This document shows positions 1 through 6,643 of a stretch of 13,407 nt of DNA, piece after piece; positions within the stretch are counted from its first letter, which is position 1; every line of letters begins with the position of its first letter. The notes under the pieces were generated by a model, which saw only the letters and a program-made list of their open reading frames with translations, did no database searches and was not told the DNA's origin. Position numbers and translations under genes: made by a program. Source of the stretch: an uncultured Bacilli bacterium (GTDB lineage: Bacteria > Bacillota_I > Bacilli_A > RF39 > UBA660). Where the stretch lies: contig CALVUV010000025.1 of assembly GCA_944363685.1 (NCBI GenBank), positions 1 to 13,407 on the forward strand, given 5' to 3'.

Positions 1-92
1 CTATTCTATTCTTCTTACACTATGAAAGAAAGTAATTTTATTACTTAGTTTACTATTAAATTGCCCCCCCCCAGGTAACATATTGTATACAT
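1..92 (-). repeat. Direct repeat copy 1 (G9 tract, hairpin, cut terminator arm)
   Basis: This 92-bp stretch matches 8572-8662 in the same orientation. Aligned by hand, about 71 of the first 80 columns agree, with one gap in the C/G run. On the minus strand it runs from an ATG, through TGTTACCT, a run of nine G (plus-strand C at 64-72), a short perfect hairpin (AAGTAAT/ATTACTT with a 3-nt loop), to AAGAATAGAATAG at the window edge. In copy 2 that last motif is the first arm of a terminator; here the second arm lies outside the window. It follows the TasA-like gene directly. Confidence 0.85.
64..72. repeat. Homopolymer tract of nine C (G on the minus strand)
   Basis: Nine consecutive C stand out in a window that is mostly A and T. 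The same position in the other repeat copy has eight. Runs of this length are known to gain or lose a base by slipped-strand mispairing, and here one base decides the downstream reading frame of the small minus-strand ORF. Confidence 0.9.
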
Positions 93-127
93 AGTTTTCT
101 CATATTTTAACCCTCTTTCTTTTCTTA

Positions 128-868
128 CTATTGCTGTATATCTTGATTATCTATACTATTAGTAGAATCTTGTTCTTCTTCAATAGTATTTGTATTATCT
201 TCTAGATTTGTTGTTGATAAACTACTAGTTGCATCACTACTACTATTAACACCATTAACAACTATCTTACCATGATAATGTCTATTTAAAACATCATTTC
301 CTACTCCATCTTTTATCCATACATATAGTGTATAAGTAACAGAACCTTCTGGCGCTATAGAGCCCGTTGCAATTCTATAATTACTTGATGCTATACTTGA
401 TAAATCAACAGGTGAAGCTGTATCTAACTTAAATCTTATATAATCCTTACTTAATTGATTATTAGTACATTTATCTTTATCAATCATATCAGTATCATCT
501 TGAATATATACTTCATAATCTGTTTTTAATGAACCTGTATTTGTTATAGTAAATGTATATGGTTTTAATTTTGCTCCTTCTGCATCTGTCATTGGATATT
601 GTCCTGATAAGTTAATTGTATTAGTTACATCTCCAAAATCTATATTAAGTGTTCCTACTTTTATGACATTATATTCTTCAGATTTTGATACTGATGTAAA
701 GACAGCATAGGCACTACCTAAAGATATTACTGTTACTCCCAATATTGATAATAGTGTTACAAATAGTTGTCTTTTAGCCATCTTAGTTAGAGCTACTTCT
801 TTAAAGTTATATTCTTCTTTTGTTTCTTTATTAATTTTAATTTTTTTTCTATTATTAAATCTCTTCAT
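128..868 (-). CDS. SipW-dependent TasA/camelysin-like secreted protein
   Basis: This predicted 246-residue exported protein starts with a long basic N-terminus, then one hydrophobic segment (roughly residues 33-57) ending in SAYAVFT. That is the signal-peptide type cut by the dedicated peptidase SipW in TasA and camelysin precursors. A beta-rich domain with the motifs PYTFTITNTG and VTYTLYVWI follows, and the last ~35 residues are a Ser/Thr/Asn/Asp/Glu-rich tail. The ATG at 866-868 is preferred over the in-frame GTG at 878-880, because that GTG is part of the AAGGTG ribosome binding site. Its folded domain is clearly paralogous to the N-terminus of the 598-residue protein at 6644-8440. Family members form extracellular fibres or act as secreted surface proteins; which applies here cannot be told. 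No sipW gene is in the window. Confidence 0.8.
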   Translation of the reverse strand: MKRFNNRKKIKINKETKEEYNFKEVALTKMAKRQLFVTLLSILGVTVISLGSAYAVFTSVSKSEEYNVIKVGTLNIDFGDVTNTINLSGQYPMTDAEGAKLKPYTFTITNTGSLKTDYEVYIQDDTDMIDKDKCTNNQLSKDYIRFKLDTASPVDLSSIASSNYRIATGSIAPEGSVTYTLYVWIKDGVGNDVLNRHYHGKIVVNGVNSSSDATSSLSTTNLEDNTNTIEEEQDSTNSIDNQDIQQ

Positions 869-895
869 TATTATCAACACCTTATCCTTAAGAAT

Positions 896-904
896 AGTAT
901 AACA
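896..904 (-). promoter_or_regulatory. Candidate extended -10 promoter of the TasA-like gene
   Basis: The minus strand reads TGTTATACT: a TATACT -10 box preceded by a TG one base upstream, the extended -10 form. Transcription would begin near 889, about 20 nt before the ATG at 868. No good -35 box is visible at the right distance, and the preceding ABC-F gene ends only 90 nt upstream, so read-through could also supply the transcript. Confidence 0.45.
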
Positions 905-958
905 GATATTTCAATTTAATGATAGTATTAATTTTTATAATTTTACTAATTAAGTTAA

Positions 959-2548
959 TTACTTACTCTTCTTTTCATAATATTCATCAAAAGATTGTTT
1001 TCTATCAATAATAGTTCCATCATCTAGTATTTCTATAATTCTATTACAAACAGTTTGATTTAATTCATGGTCTCTTGACGTTAATATTAATTCTCCTTCA
1101 AATCTTTCTAATCCTTTATTTAGAGAAGTAATACTCTCTAAATCTAAATGATTAGTAGGTTCATCTAATATTAGAAAATTAGGTTCTTCTAACATTAGTT
1201 TACTTAACATACATCTTGCTTTTTCTCCTCCAGATAAAACACTAACTTTCTTAAATACATCTTCACCACTAAATAACATTCTTCCTAAAAAACTTCTTAA
1301 ATGTGTCTCATCATCTACTTTATAGAATTGTGATAACCATTCTAAAATATTCTTTTCTTGTTCAAAATAATTACTATTATCTTGTGGCAAGTATCCTTTT
1401 TCTATTGTTTTACCAAATACTACTTCACCTTTATCACATTCAGTAATACCTGCTAGAATATTAAAAAGAGTTGTTTTGGCTAAATCATTATTAGATATAA
1501 CAGCTATTTTATCTCCTCTTTGAATAGTAAAAGATATTTTATTTAATATTTTTTTACCATCTACTTCTTTTTCTAAGTTAGTTACTTTTAGAACTTCTTT
1601 ACCTATATTTTTAGTTATTTTAAAATCTATATAAGGATACTTTCTTGATGATGGAATTATCTCATCTAATTCTATTTTCTCTAACATCTTTTTTCTAGAT
1701 GTTGCTTGTCTACTTTTAGAAGCATTAGCACTAAACCTTGCAATAAAGACTTGTAATTCTTTAATTTTTTCTTCTTTCTTTTTATTAGATTCTTTCATCT
1801 GTTTTAAAGCTAACTCACTTGATTGATACCAAAAGTCATAATTACCTATATATAATTTCATTTTACCATAGTCTATATCAACTATATGAGTACATACTTT
1901 ATTTAAAAAATATCTATCATGACTAACTACTATTACAGTATTAGGATAATTTATTATAAACTCTTCTAGCCAACTAATAGCATCTAAATCTAAACTATTA
2001 GTAGGTTCATCTAATAATAAAATATCGGGATTACCAAATAAAGCGCTAGCAAGTAATACTTTAACTCTTAATTTTACTGGTATATCTTTCATAGTTTTTT
2101 CAAAGTATTTATCACTTACACCTAAATTAGTAAGAAGTATTGCAGCATCATTTTCTGCATTCCAACCATCCATATCTAAGAATTCTGCTTCTAAGGAAGC
2201 TAATCTAATTCCATCTTCTTCACTAAATTCTGTCTTGGAATATAATTCTTCTTTCTCTTTCATTATCTTATATAATTTATCATTTCCCATAATAACTACA
2301 TCTAATACTTTTATATCATCAAATTCATAATGATCTTGTTTTAAGATAGAAATTCTTTCTCCTTTACTTACTGTAATATCTCCTGTAGTAGTATCAAGCT
2401 CTCCTGTAAGTAATTTTAAGAAAGTACTTTTCCCTGCTCCATTCGCACCTATTATTCCATAACAGTTGCCATTTGTGAATTTTAAATTAACATTCTCAAA
2501 TAAAGTTCTTTTATCAAACTTTAAACTAACATTATTTACTTGTAACAT
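959..2548 (-). CDS. ABC-F family ATPase, YbiT-like, one ATP site degenerate
   Basis: A 529-residue soluble protein with two fused ABC domains and a charged ~60-residue linker (about 245-308) and no membrane segments. This is the layout of the ribosome-associated ABC-F family; length and domain order resemble YbiT. Domain 1 has Walker A GANGAGKS (34-41), Walker B ILLLDEP (176-182) and switch His210. Its signature motif is lost, reading DIPVKLRVKV (155-164) where LSGG/Q is expected. Domain 2 has a glycine-poor Walker A (SNNDLAKTT, 352-360), an intact signature LSGGEK (438-443), Walker B LILDEP (459-464), and Arg492 where the switch His should be. The ATG at 2546-2548 follows GAGGTGA (2553-2559). 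ABC-F proteins act on the ribosome, in translation or in antibiotic protection; no resistance subtype can be assigned. It lies 52 nt after the second EEP-like gene, probably read from its promoter. Confidence 0.88.
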   Translation of the reverse strand: MLQVNNVSLKFDKRTLFENVNLKFTNGNCYGIIGANGAGKSTFLKLLTGELDTTTGDITVSKGERISILKQDHYEFDDIKVLDVVIMGNDKLYKIMKEKEELYSKTEFSEEDGIRLASLEAEFLDMDGWNAENDAAILLTNLGVSDKYFEKTMKDIPVKLRVKVLLASALFGNPDILLLDEPTNSLDLDAISWLEEFIINYPNTVIVVSHDRYFLNKVCTHIVDIDYGKMKLYIGNYDFWYQSSELALKQMKESNKKKEEKIKELQVFIARFSANASKSRQATSRKKMLEKIELDEIIPSSRKYPYIDFKITKNIGKEVLKVTNLEKEVDGKKILNKISFTIQRGDKIAVISNNDLAKTTLFNILAGITECDKGEVVFGKTIEKGYLPQDNSNYFEQEKNILEWLSQFYKVDDETHLRSFLGRMLFSGEDVFKKVSVLSGGEKARCMLSKLMLEEPNFLILDEPTNHLDLESITSLNKGLERFEGELILTSRDHELNQTVCNRIIEILDDGTIIDRKQSFDEYYEKKSK

Positions 2549-2600
2549 AATATCACCTCAAAACAATTAAATTTTATCAAAAAGCAAAAGAAAAAGAAAG

Positions 2601-3215
2601 TTATTTTAAGACTTTCTTAAGTATTACTTCTGTTCTATCTTTTTCTTCTATAACTCGTTCACATTCAAAATCTCTAGAGATAAAGAAATAATTTGTTCTA
2701 TCCTTTGATACTTCTCTTTTAGAAACATCATATAAATCAAACATATCACAAAACTCTTTTATATTTATATCTTTAGGAAATACTCCTGTTACTATTCTTT
2801 TTCTAACATAATGAGGTGAAGTAGGATCACTATACTTTTCACACATTTTAGTGACAGTACTAAAAGATCTTATATTATAAAAGCTTTCTTTATTTTTACA
2901 ATTTACATTAATAATAGATACTGGTAAATTATGATAATAAATGACTAGATTACTAGCAATATCAAATCCTAAATCATCTTCTAAAGTAAAACCAGGAAAT
3001 TTATCTTTATATAAAGTTACTAAACTATTTTCCTTCTTTATTTCTTTATATCCTAATCTTTTATTATTTAATCTTAAATCTCCTCTTTGCATTAAAATAA
3101 TATCATAGTCATTTTCTTTTATCGCTTCTTTTAATAATTCTCTTTTCTTTATATCTTTCTTTCTAAGAATAAAATCTCTTTCTAAATTCATACTAAGTAT
3201 CTTTAAATTTGTCAT
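2601..3215 (-). CDS. EEP-fold (endonuclease/exonuclease/phosphatase-like) protein, catalytic residues lost, copy 2
   Basis: A 204-residue protein without signal peptide or membrane segment. It follows the strand and loop order of the endonuclease/exonuclease/phosphatase family: LKILSMNLE at the start (Asn10 kept), YDIILMQ (37-43), VSIINVNCK (99-107), RIVTGVFP (140-147) and NYFFISRD (175-182). The catalytic positions are replaced: Arg44 follows the Gln where Glu is expected, TGVFP stands for the GDFN loop, and no SDH-type motif occurs near the C-terminus. It is a clear paralogue of the preceding gene (3266-3892). The ATG at 3213-3215 follows GGAGGA (3221-3226). The fold call is inferred from motif order and is moderate; catalytic inactivity follows from the missing residues. 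A non-catalytic binding role is possible, but none is shown. Confidence 0.6.
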   Translation of the reverse strand: MTNLKILSMNLERDFILRKKDIKKRELLKEAIKENDYDIILMQRGDLRLNNKRLGYKEIKKENSLVTLYKDKFPGFTLEDDLGFDIASNLVIYYHNLPVSIINVNCKNKESFYNIRSFSTVTKMCEKYSDPTSPHYVRKRIVTGVFPKDINIKEFCDMFDLYDVSKREVSKDRTNYFFISRDFECERVIEEKDRTEVILKKVLK

Positions 3216-3236
3216 AGTTATCCTCCATATATACTT

Positions 3237-3265
3237 ATTATATAATCAATATTCTATTATGACAA
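3237..3265 (-). promoter_or_regulatory. Strong sigma-70/A-type promoter of the second EEP-like gene
   Basis: The minus strand has TTGTCA (3260-3265), a 17-bp spacer, and a perfect TATAAT (3237-3242). The -35 box begins inside or at the stop of the first EEP-like gene. Transcription would start near 3230, just ahead of the GGAGGA ribosome binding site at 3221-3226, giving a very short leader. This gene can therefore be expressed independently of its paralogue, and the ABC-F gene behind it probably shares the transcript. Confidence 0.75.
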
Positions 3266-3892
3266 TTATTTTAGTATTTTTTGATGAGTAAGAGATACTT
3301 CTGTTAGTCCTACTAGTTTATGAATACTTGCTACTTCTAAATCTTCTGATATAAAGAAGTGGTTTATTATTTCTCTATTATTTTCTTTATGAGTAATTCT
3401 TCCTATATCAGTAGAGATATCTTTTAATCCTAAAGATTTACAAAAACTATTTAAATTAACTTCTCTTGGTATTTTTCCAGTTATTATTCTATTCTTGGTA
3501 TATTGTTTTCCATTTACATTACAATATGCTTTACAAATATTATCTACATCATAAAAGTCTTTTAAATCTTTACAATTTATATTAAGACAAGCTAGCAAAT
3601 TTACTTTATTATATACAATATTGGTGTCTATATAGTCAGAATCAACTGAAAAGGGAGATACATATATATCTTTATTATGTAAAGTTATAAGTCCTTTATT
3701 TTTCTTTATAATTTCATAGTTCATACCTATATAATTTAAATCTAGATTTCTTGGAATATTATCTCCTTGTAACATAATAATATCATAACTTTTTTCATCT
3801 AAAAAATCTGTAATATATTCTCTTTTTCTTCTATCTATAACAGGAATAAAACTTTTTCCTAAATTCATACTAAGTATTTTTAAATTTTTCAT
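3266..3892 (-). CDS. EEP-fold (endonuclease/exonuclease/phosphatase-like) protein, catalytic residues lost, copy 1
   Basis: A 208-residue cytoplasmic protein related along its whole length to the next gene. Shared landmarks are NLKILSMNL (3-11), SYDIIMLQ (35-42), INCKDLKDFY (105-114), RIITGKIP (135-142), the Phe-Cys-x-x-x-x-Leu helix near 150-156, and NHFFISEDLEV (177-187). As in its paralogue, Asn10 and the Gln of LQ remain. The catalytic Glu is Gly43, the GDFN loop reads TGKIP, and no SDH motif is seen near the end. The ATG at 3890-3892 follows GGAGGG with a 6-nt spacing. The gene begins 43 nt after the Ca2+ ATPase stop but has its own promoter there. Two diverged copies that both lack the same active-site residues suggest a selected non-enzymatic role, or an origin from an already inactive ancestor. 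Confidence 0.6.
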   Translation of the reverse strand: MKNLKILSMNLGKSFIPVIDRRKREYITDFLDEKSYDIIMLQGDNIPRNLDLNYIGMNYEIIKKNKGLITLHNKDIYVSPFSVDSDYIDTNIVYNKVNLLACLNINCKDLKDFYDVDNICKAYCNVNGKQYTKNRIITGKIPREVNLNSFCKSLGLKDISTDIGRITHKENNREIINHFFISEDLEVASIHKLVGLTEVSLTHQKILK

Positions 3893-3916
3893 TTATATCC
3901 CTCCAAGCGCTCTTTT

Positions 3917-3945
3917 ATTATATTACAACTTTTTTTTAAACACAA
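3917..3945 (-). promoter_or_regulatory. Strong promoter of the first EEP-like gene
   Basis: The minus strand has TTGTGT (3940-3945), a 17-bp spacer and a perfect TATAAT (3917-3922). The -35 box overlaps the last codons of the ATPase gene. Transcription would start about 3910, shortly before the GGAGGG ribosome binding site. No terminator hairpin separates it from the ATPase, so read-through may add to it. Confidence 0.7.
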
Positions 3946-6548
3946 CCTAGTTTTCCTTTACTTTTAAGATATATTTTTCTTATTAATTCTACTGGTATTA
4001 CTGAAAAGGCACAGATTAGCATTATCTCTATTTCTTTTAGACTAAGTGATGTTGTTCTAAATAAATTTCCTCCATAGTAGATAAGAAGAATTTGTACTAT
4101 TACTATAAAAAGAATTACTCCTAAAAAGACTTTATTAGATGTAAGATTAGCAAAGATGTTAAGACGAGAGGTTCTTGCATTAAAACAATTAAATATCATC
4201 ATAAATATAAATAAACCAAAGAAGGCACTCATAAAGTGTATATCATTTTTTCCCGCTCTAAAGAATGAATGGATTAGAGGACATTTTAAGAAGAAGATAC
4301 ATAATAAAAAGGAATAGATACTTGTAAATATTATCTCATGAATCATATAGTTGTTTAGTATTTTTTCATCACGTTTCTTAGGTGGTTCTTCCATATATTC
4401 TAAAAGTGGTGGCTCATAAGAGAAGGCAATGCCTGCTAGAGTGTCCATAACCATATTTACCCAAAGCATTTGGATAACTGTAACAGGAGTATCTACTCCT
4501 ATAAATGGTCCTACTATTGATAAGAAAACGGCACAGAAATTAACAGTTAGTTGGAAAATAATAAATTTTCTAATACTTTTAAAAATAGTTCTACCATAGA
4601 AAATTGCTTTAACAATAGAGTTAAAATTATTATCAAGTAAGATTATATCACTAGCTTCTTTTGCAACTTCTGCGCCACTTCCCATACTAAAACCTACATC
4701 TGCTTTTTTTAAAGCGGGAGCATCATTAACTCCATCTCCTGTCATTCCTACAACAAGACCTAATTCTTGAGATAATCTTACTAATTTACTCTTATCTGTA
4801 GGTAGGGCTCTTGCTATAACACATAAATTAGGAATAATTTCTTTTATTTTTTCATCACTTAGACTATTTAATTCATTACTAGTTAAAATAATATCTCTAT
4901 CACTTTCTATAATACCTGCATTTTTAGCGATAGATGTAGCGGTTACTTTATTATCTCCTGTTATCATTACTGTTTTAATACCTGCTTTTTTTACTAGTTT
5001 TATACCATCTTTTACTTCATCTCTAAGTTCATCTTTAATAAATATTAAAGATAGAAAAGAAAATTTATTATCTTTTTCAATACATATCATTAAGACTCTA
5101 ATACCCATATTGGCATATTTATTAACTACATCTATTATACTATTTTTATTTATAAAGGGAGTAGTTTTACCATTTGGTAAAATATAGTACTTACATTTAT
5201 TTAGTAATACTTCAGGGGCGCCTTTATAGTAAGTTATTTCTTTACCGCTATCTAATACTTTAGTATAAGAATATTTATTTTTGCTATCAAATGGAACTTC
5301 TTTAATTTTTTTAATATTGTAAGTAGAAGGATTAAAGTAATTAACTAGGGCTTTATCAGTAGCATTTCCTCCTATCCAAATTTTTTTATTTTCATCATAT
5401 AAACAGTCTGTATTAGAGAGAATGGATCTTTTTAAGAGATTATAGTAAGTAAAATTATTTTTAAGTCTATCTTTTTCTTTATAATAGTCTAAATTACCAA
5501 ACATTACTCCTACTACTTCTAATTCTCCTTTAGTTAGGGTTCCTGTTTTATCAGTAAATAAGATATTTAAACTTCCTGCTGTTTCTATTCCTGTTAGTTT
5601 TCTAACTAAGACATTATCTTTTAACATTCTTTTCATATTACTAGATAAAACTAAGGTAATCATCATAGGTAAACCTTCGGGGACAGAGACTACTATTATA
5701 GTAACGGCAAGAGTTAAAGATTGTAGGATATAGGCAAAAGTAAGAGAGGTATCTGATAGAGTAAAAATGATTCTATTTATATCAAAATTATTATCTATAA
5801 TTAGTTTAGAAAAAAGATAAGAGAAAGCGACTAGAAATGCACCAATATAGCCTATTCTACTAATAGTTTTAGCAAGTTCTCTAAGTCTTAATTTTAAGGG
5901 GCTTTCTGGTTCTTTATCTTGTAATTCTAAGGCTATTTTACCATAGAAAGTATTATCACCTACTTTTGTAACAATCATTTCTCCAATACCGTTATATATA
6001 ACACTACCTCTTAGTAGTTCATTACTATCAGTGGGATTAATTCCATTAATAAAAGGTTTTTTATAGACTTCTTTACTTTCTCCAGTAATAGATGATTCAT
6101 CTATACTAAGTTCTCCTTTAAATAATATTCCATCTGCAACAATTCTATCTCCTCTTTCTAGTAATATAATATCTCCAACTACTATATCATCAATGGGAAT
6201 TAAGGTAACTTTATTATTACGTCTTACTTTTACTTTAATAGAAGAGGCTTCATTTTGTAATTTTAGAAAGGCTTTTTCACTACCATATTCTGATATAGTT
6301 GATATAAATGAAGCAAGAAAAATAGCGATTACTATACCTACTGTTTCATACCAATCAAAATCTTGGATTAGAAATATTGTTTTAATACCTAAAGCAATTA
6401 GTAATATTTTAATAATAGGATCTCCTAGACTTCTTATTAGTTGTTTTAAAAAACTATCTTTTTTTATCATTACTAAAGCATTATTACCATATTTTTCTCT
6501 TGATTTAATTACTTCTTCATTACTTAGACCATTACTATTTATTTTCAT
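3936..6548 (-). CDS. P2-type cation-transporting ATPase, probably Ca2+ exporting
   Basis: An 870-residue membrane pump that uses ATP to move a cation, most likely Ca2+, out of the cytoplasm. Visible in order: N-terminal cytoplasmic segment, first two membrane helices (about 43-85), actuator motif TGES (155-158), helices around 232-300 with VPEGLP (289-294), phosphorylation site DKTGTLT with Asp333, nucleotide-binding KGAPE (442-446), MITGDN (528-533), hinge GDGVNDAP (605-612), and six C-terminal helices. The M6 segment QMLWVNMVMDT, with Asn698 and Asp702, and PEGLP in M4 fit the single-site Ca2+ pumps (PMCA/P2B-like). The start is the ATG at 6546-6548, placed by AGGAGG at 6555-6560; a longer TTG frame reaching 6611 would run through the upstream terminator. 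No regulator is adjacent. Na+/K+ or other P2 specificity is less likely but cannot be excluded by eye. Confidence 0.9.
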   Translation of the reverse strand: MKINSNGLSNEEVIKSREKYGNNALVMIKKDSFLKQLIRSLGDPIIKILLIALGIKTIFLIQDFDWYETVGIVIAIFLASFISTISEYGSEKAFLKLQNEASSIKVKVRRNNKVTLIPIDDIVVGDIILLERGDRIVADGILFKGELSIDESSITGESKEVYKKPFINGINPTDSNELLRGSVIYNGIGEMIVTKVGDNTFYGKIALELQDKEPESPLKLRLRELAKTISRIGYIGAFLVAFSYLFSKLIIDNNFDINRIIFTLSDTSLTFAYILQSLTLAVTIIVVSVPEGLPMMITLVLSSNMKRMLKDNVLVRKLTGIETAGSLNILFTDKTGTLTKGELEVVGVMFGNLDYYKEKDRLKNNFTYYNLLKRSILSNTDCLYDENKKIWIGGNATDKALVNYFNPSTYNIKKIKEVPFDSKNKYSYTKVLDSGKEITYYKGAPEVLLNKCKYYILPNGKTTPFINKNSIIDVVNKYANMGIRVLMICIEKDNKFSFLSLIFIKDELRDEVKDGIKLVKKAGIKTVMITGDNKVTATSIAKNAGIIESDRDIILTSNELNSLSDEKIKEIIPNLCVIARALPTDKSKLVRLSQELGLVVGMTGDGVNDAPALKKADVGFSMGSGAEVAKEASDIILLDNNFNSIVKAIFYGRTIFKSIRKFIIFQLTVNFCAVFLSIVGPFIGVDTPVTVIQMLWVNMVMDTLAGIAFSYEPPLLEYMEEPPKKRDEKILNNYMIHEIIFTSIYSFLLCIFFLKCPLIHSFFRAGKNDIHFMSAFFGLFIFMMIFNCFNARTSRLNIFANLTSNKVFLGVILFIVIVQILLIYYGGNLFRTTSLSLKEIEIMLICAFSVIPVELIRKIYLKSKGKLGCV

Positions 6549-6609
6549 AGGCATCCTCCTATAGAATACTATGAGTAATAAATAGAGAAAAGAAAGATTA
6601 AAAGAAGAC

Positions 6610-6639
6610 AAAAAAATACATATAACTTAGTATATGTAT
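6610..6639 (-). terminator. Rho-independent terminator after the lectin-like fusion gene
   Basis: The minus strand, just after the TAA at 6644-6646, folds into a perfect 9-bp stem (ATACATATA/TATATGTAT, arms 6631-6639 and 6616-6624) with a 6-nt loop, followed by a run of seven T. It separates the surface-protein gene from the ATPase gene. The stem is purely A/T-paired apart from one G-C, as expected in so AT-rich a genome. Confidence 0.8.
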
Positions 6640-6643
6640 ATGT

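Larger units (their letters stand above)
1..103 (-). pseudogene. Small ORF, copy 1: out of frame at a G9 tract
   Basis: An ATG at 101-103 follows a good ribosome binding site (AGAGGG, 111-116, 7-nt spacing), 24 nt after the stop of the TasA-like gene, so translation could be coupled. The frame reads 10 codons to a VTWGG motif inside the run of nine G, then stops at 56-58 after VTWGGAI, giving 15 residues. If the run had eight G, the frame would continue to a TAG exactly at 1-3. It would then give a 33-residue product ending in an FNS-KLSNKITFFHSVRRIE-type tail closely matching copy 2. It may be a phase-variable gene caught OFF, a decayed copy, or non-coding sequence. No known family is recognised. 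Confidence 0.35.

Noticed and set aside
22..48. Identical 8-codon plus-strand ORF (MKESNFIT) in both repeat copies
   Set aside because: It is too short, has no ribosome binding site, and its identity follows from the conserved hairpin block on the other strand.
6193..6564. 123-residue plus-strand ORF
   Set aside because: It is antisense to the well-supported Ca2+ ATPase gene, has no ribosome binding site, and shows no recognisable domain; it is a shadow of the real gene.
6549..6611. Upstream TTG extension of the ATPase reading frame
   Set aside because: It would overlap the T run of the preceding terminator. The AGGAGG at 6555-6560 clearly serves the ATG at 6548.
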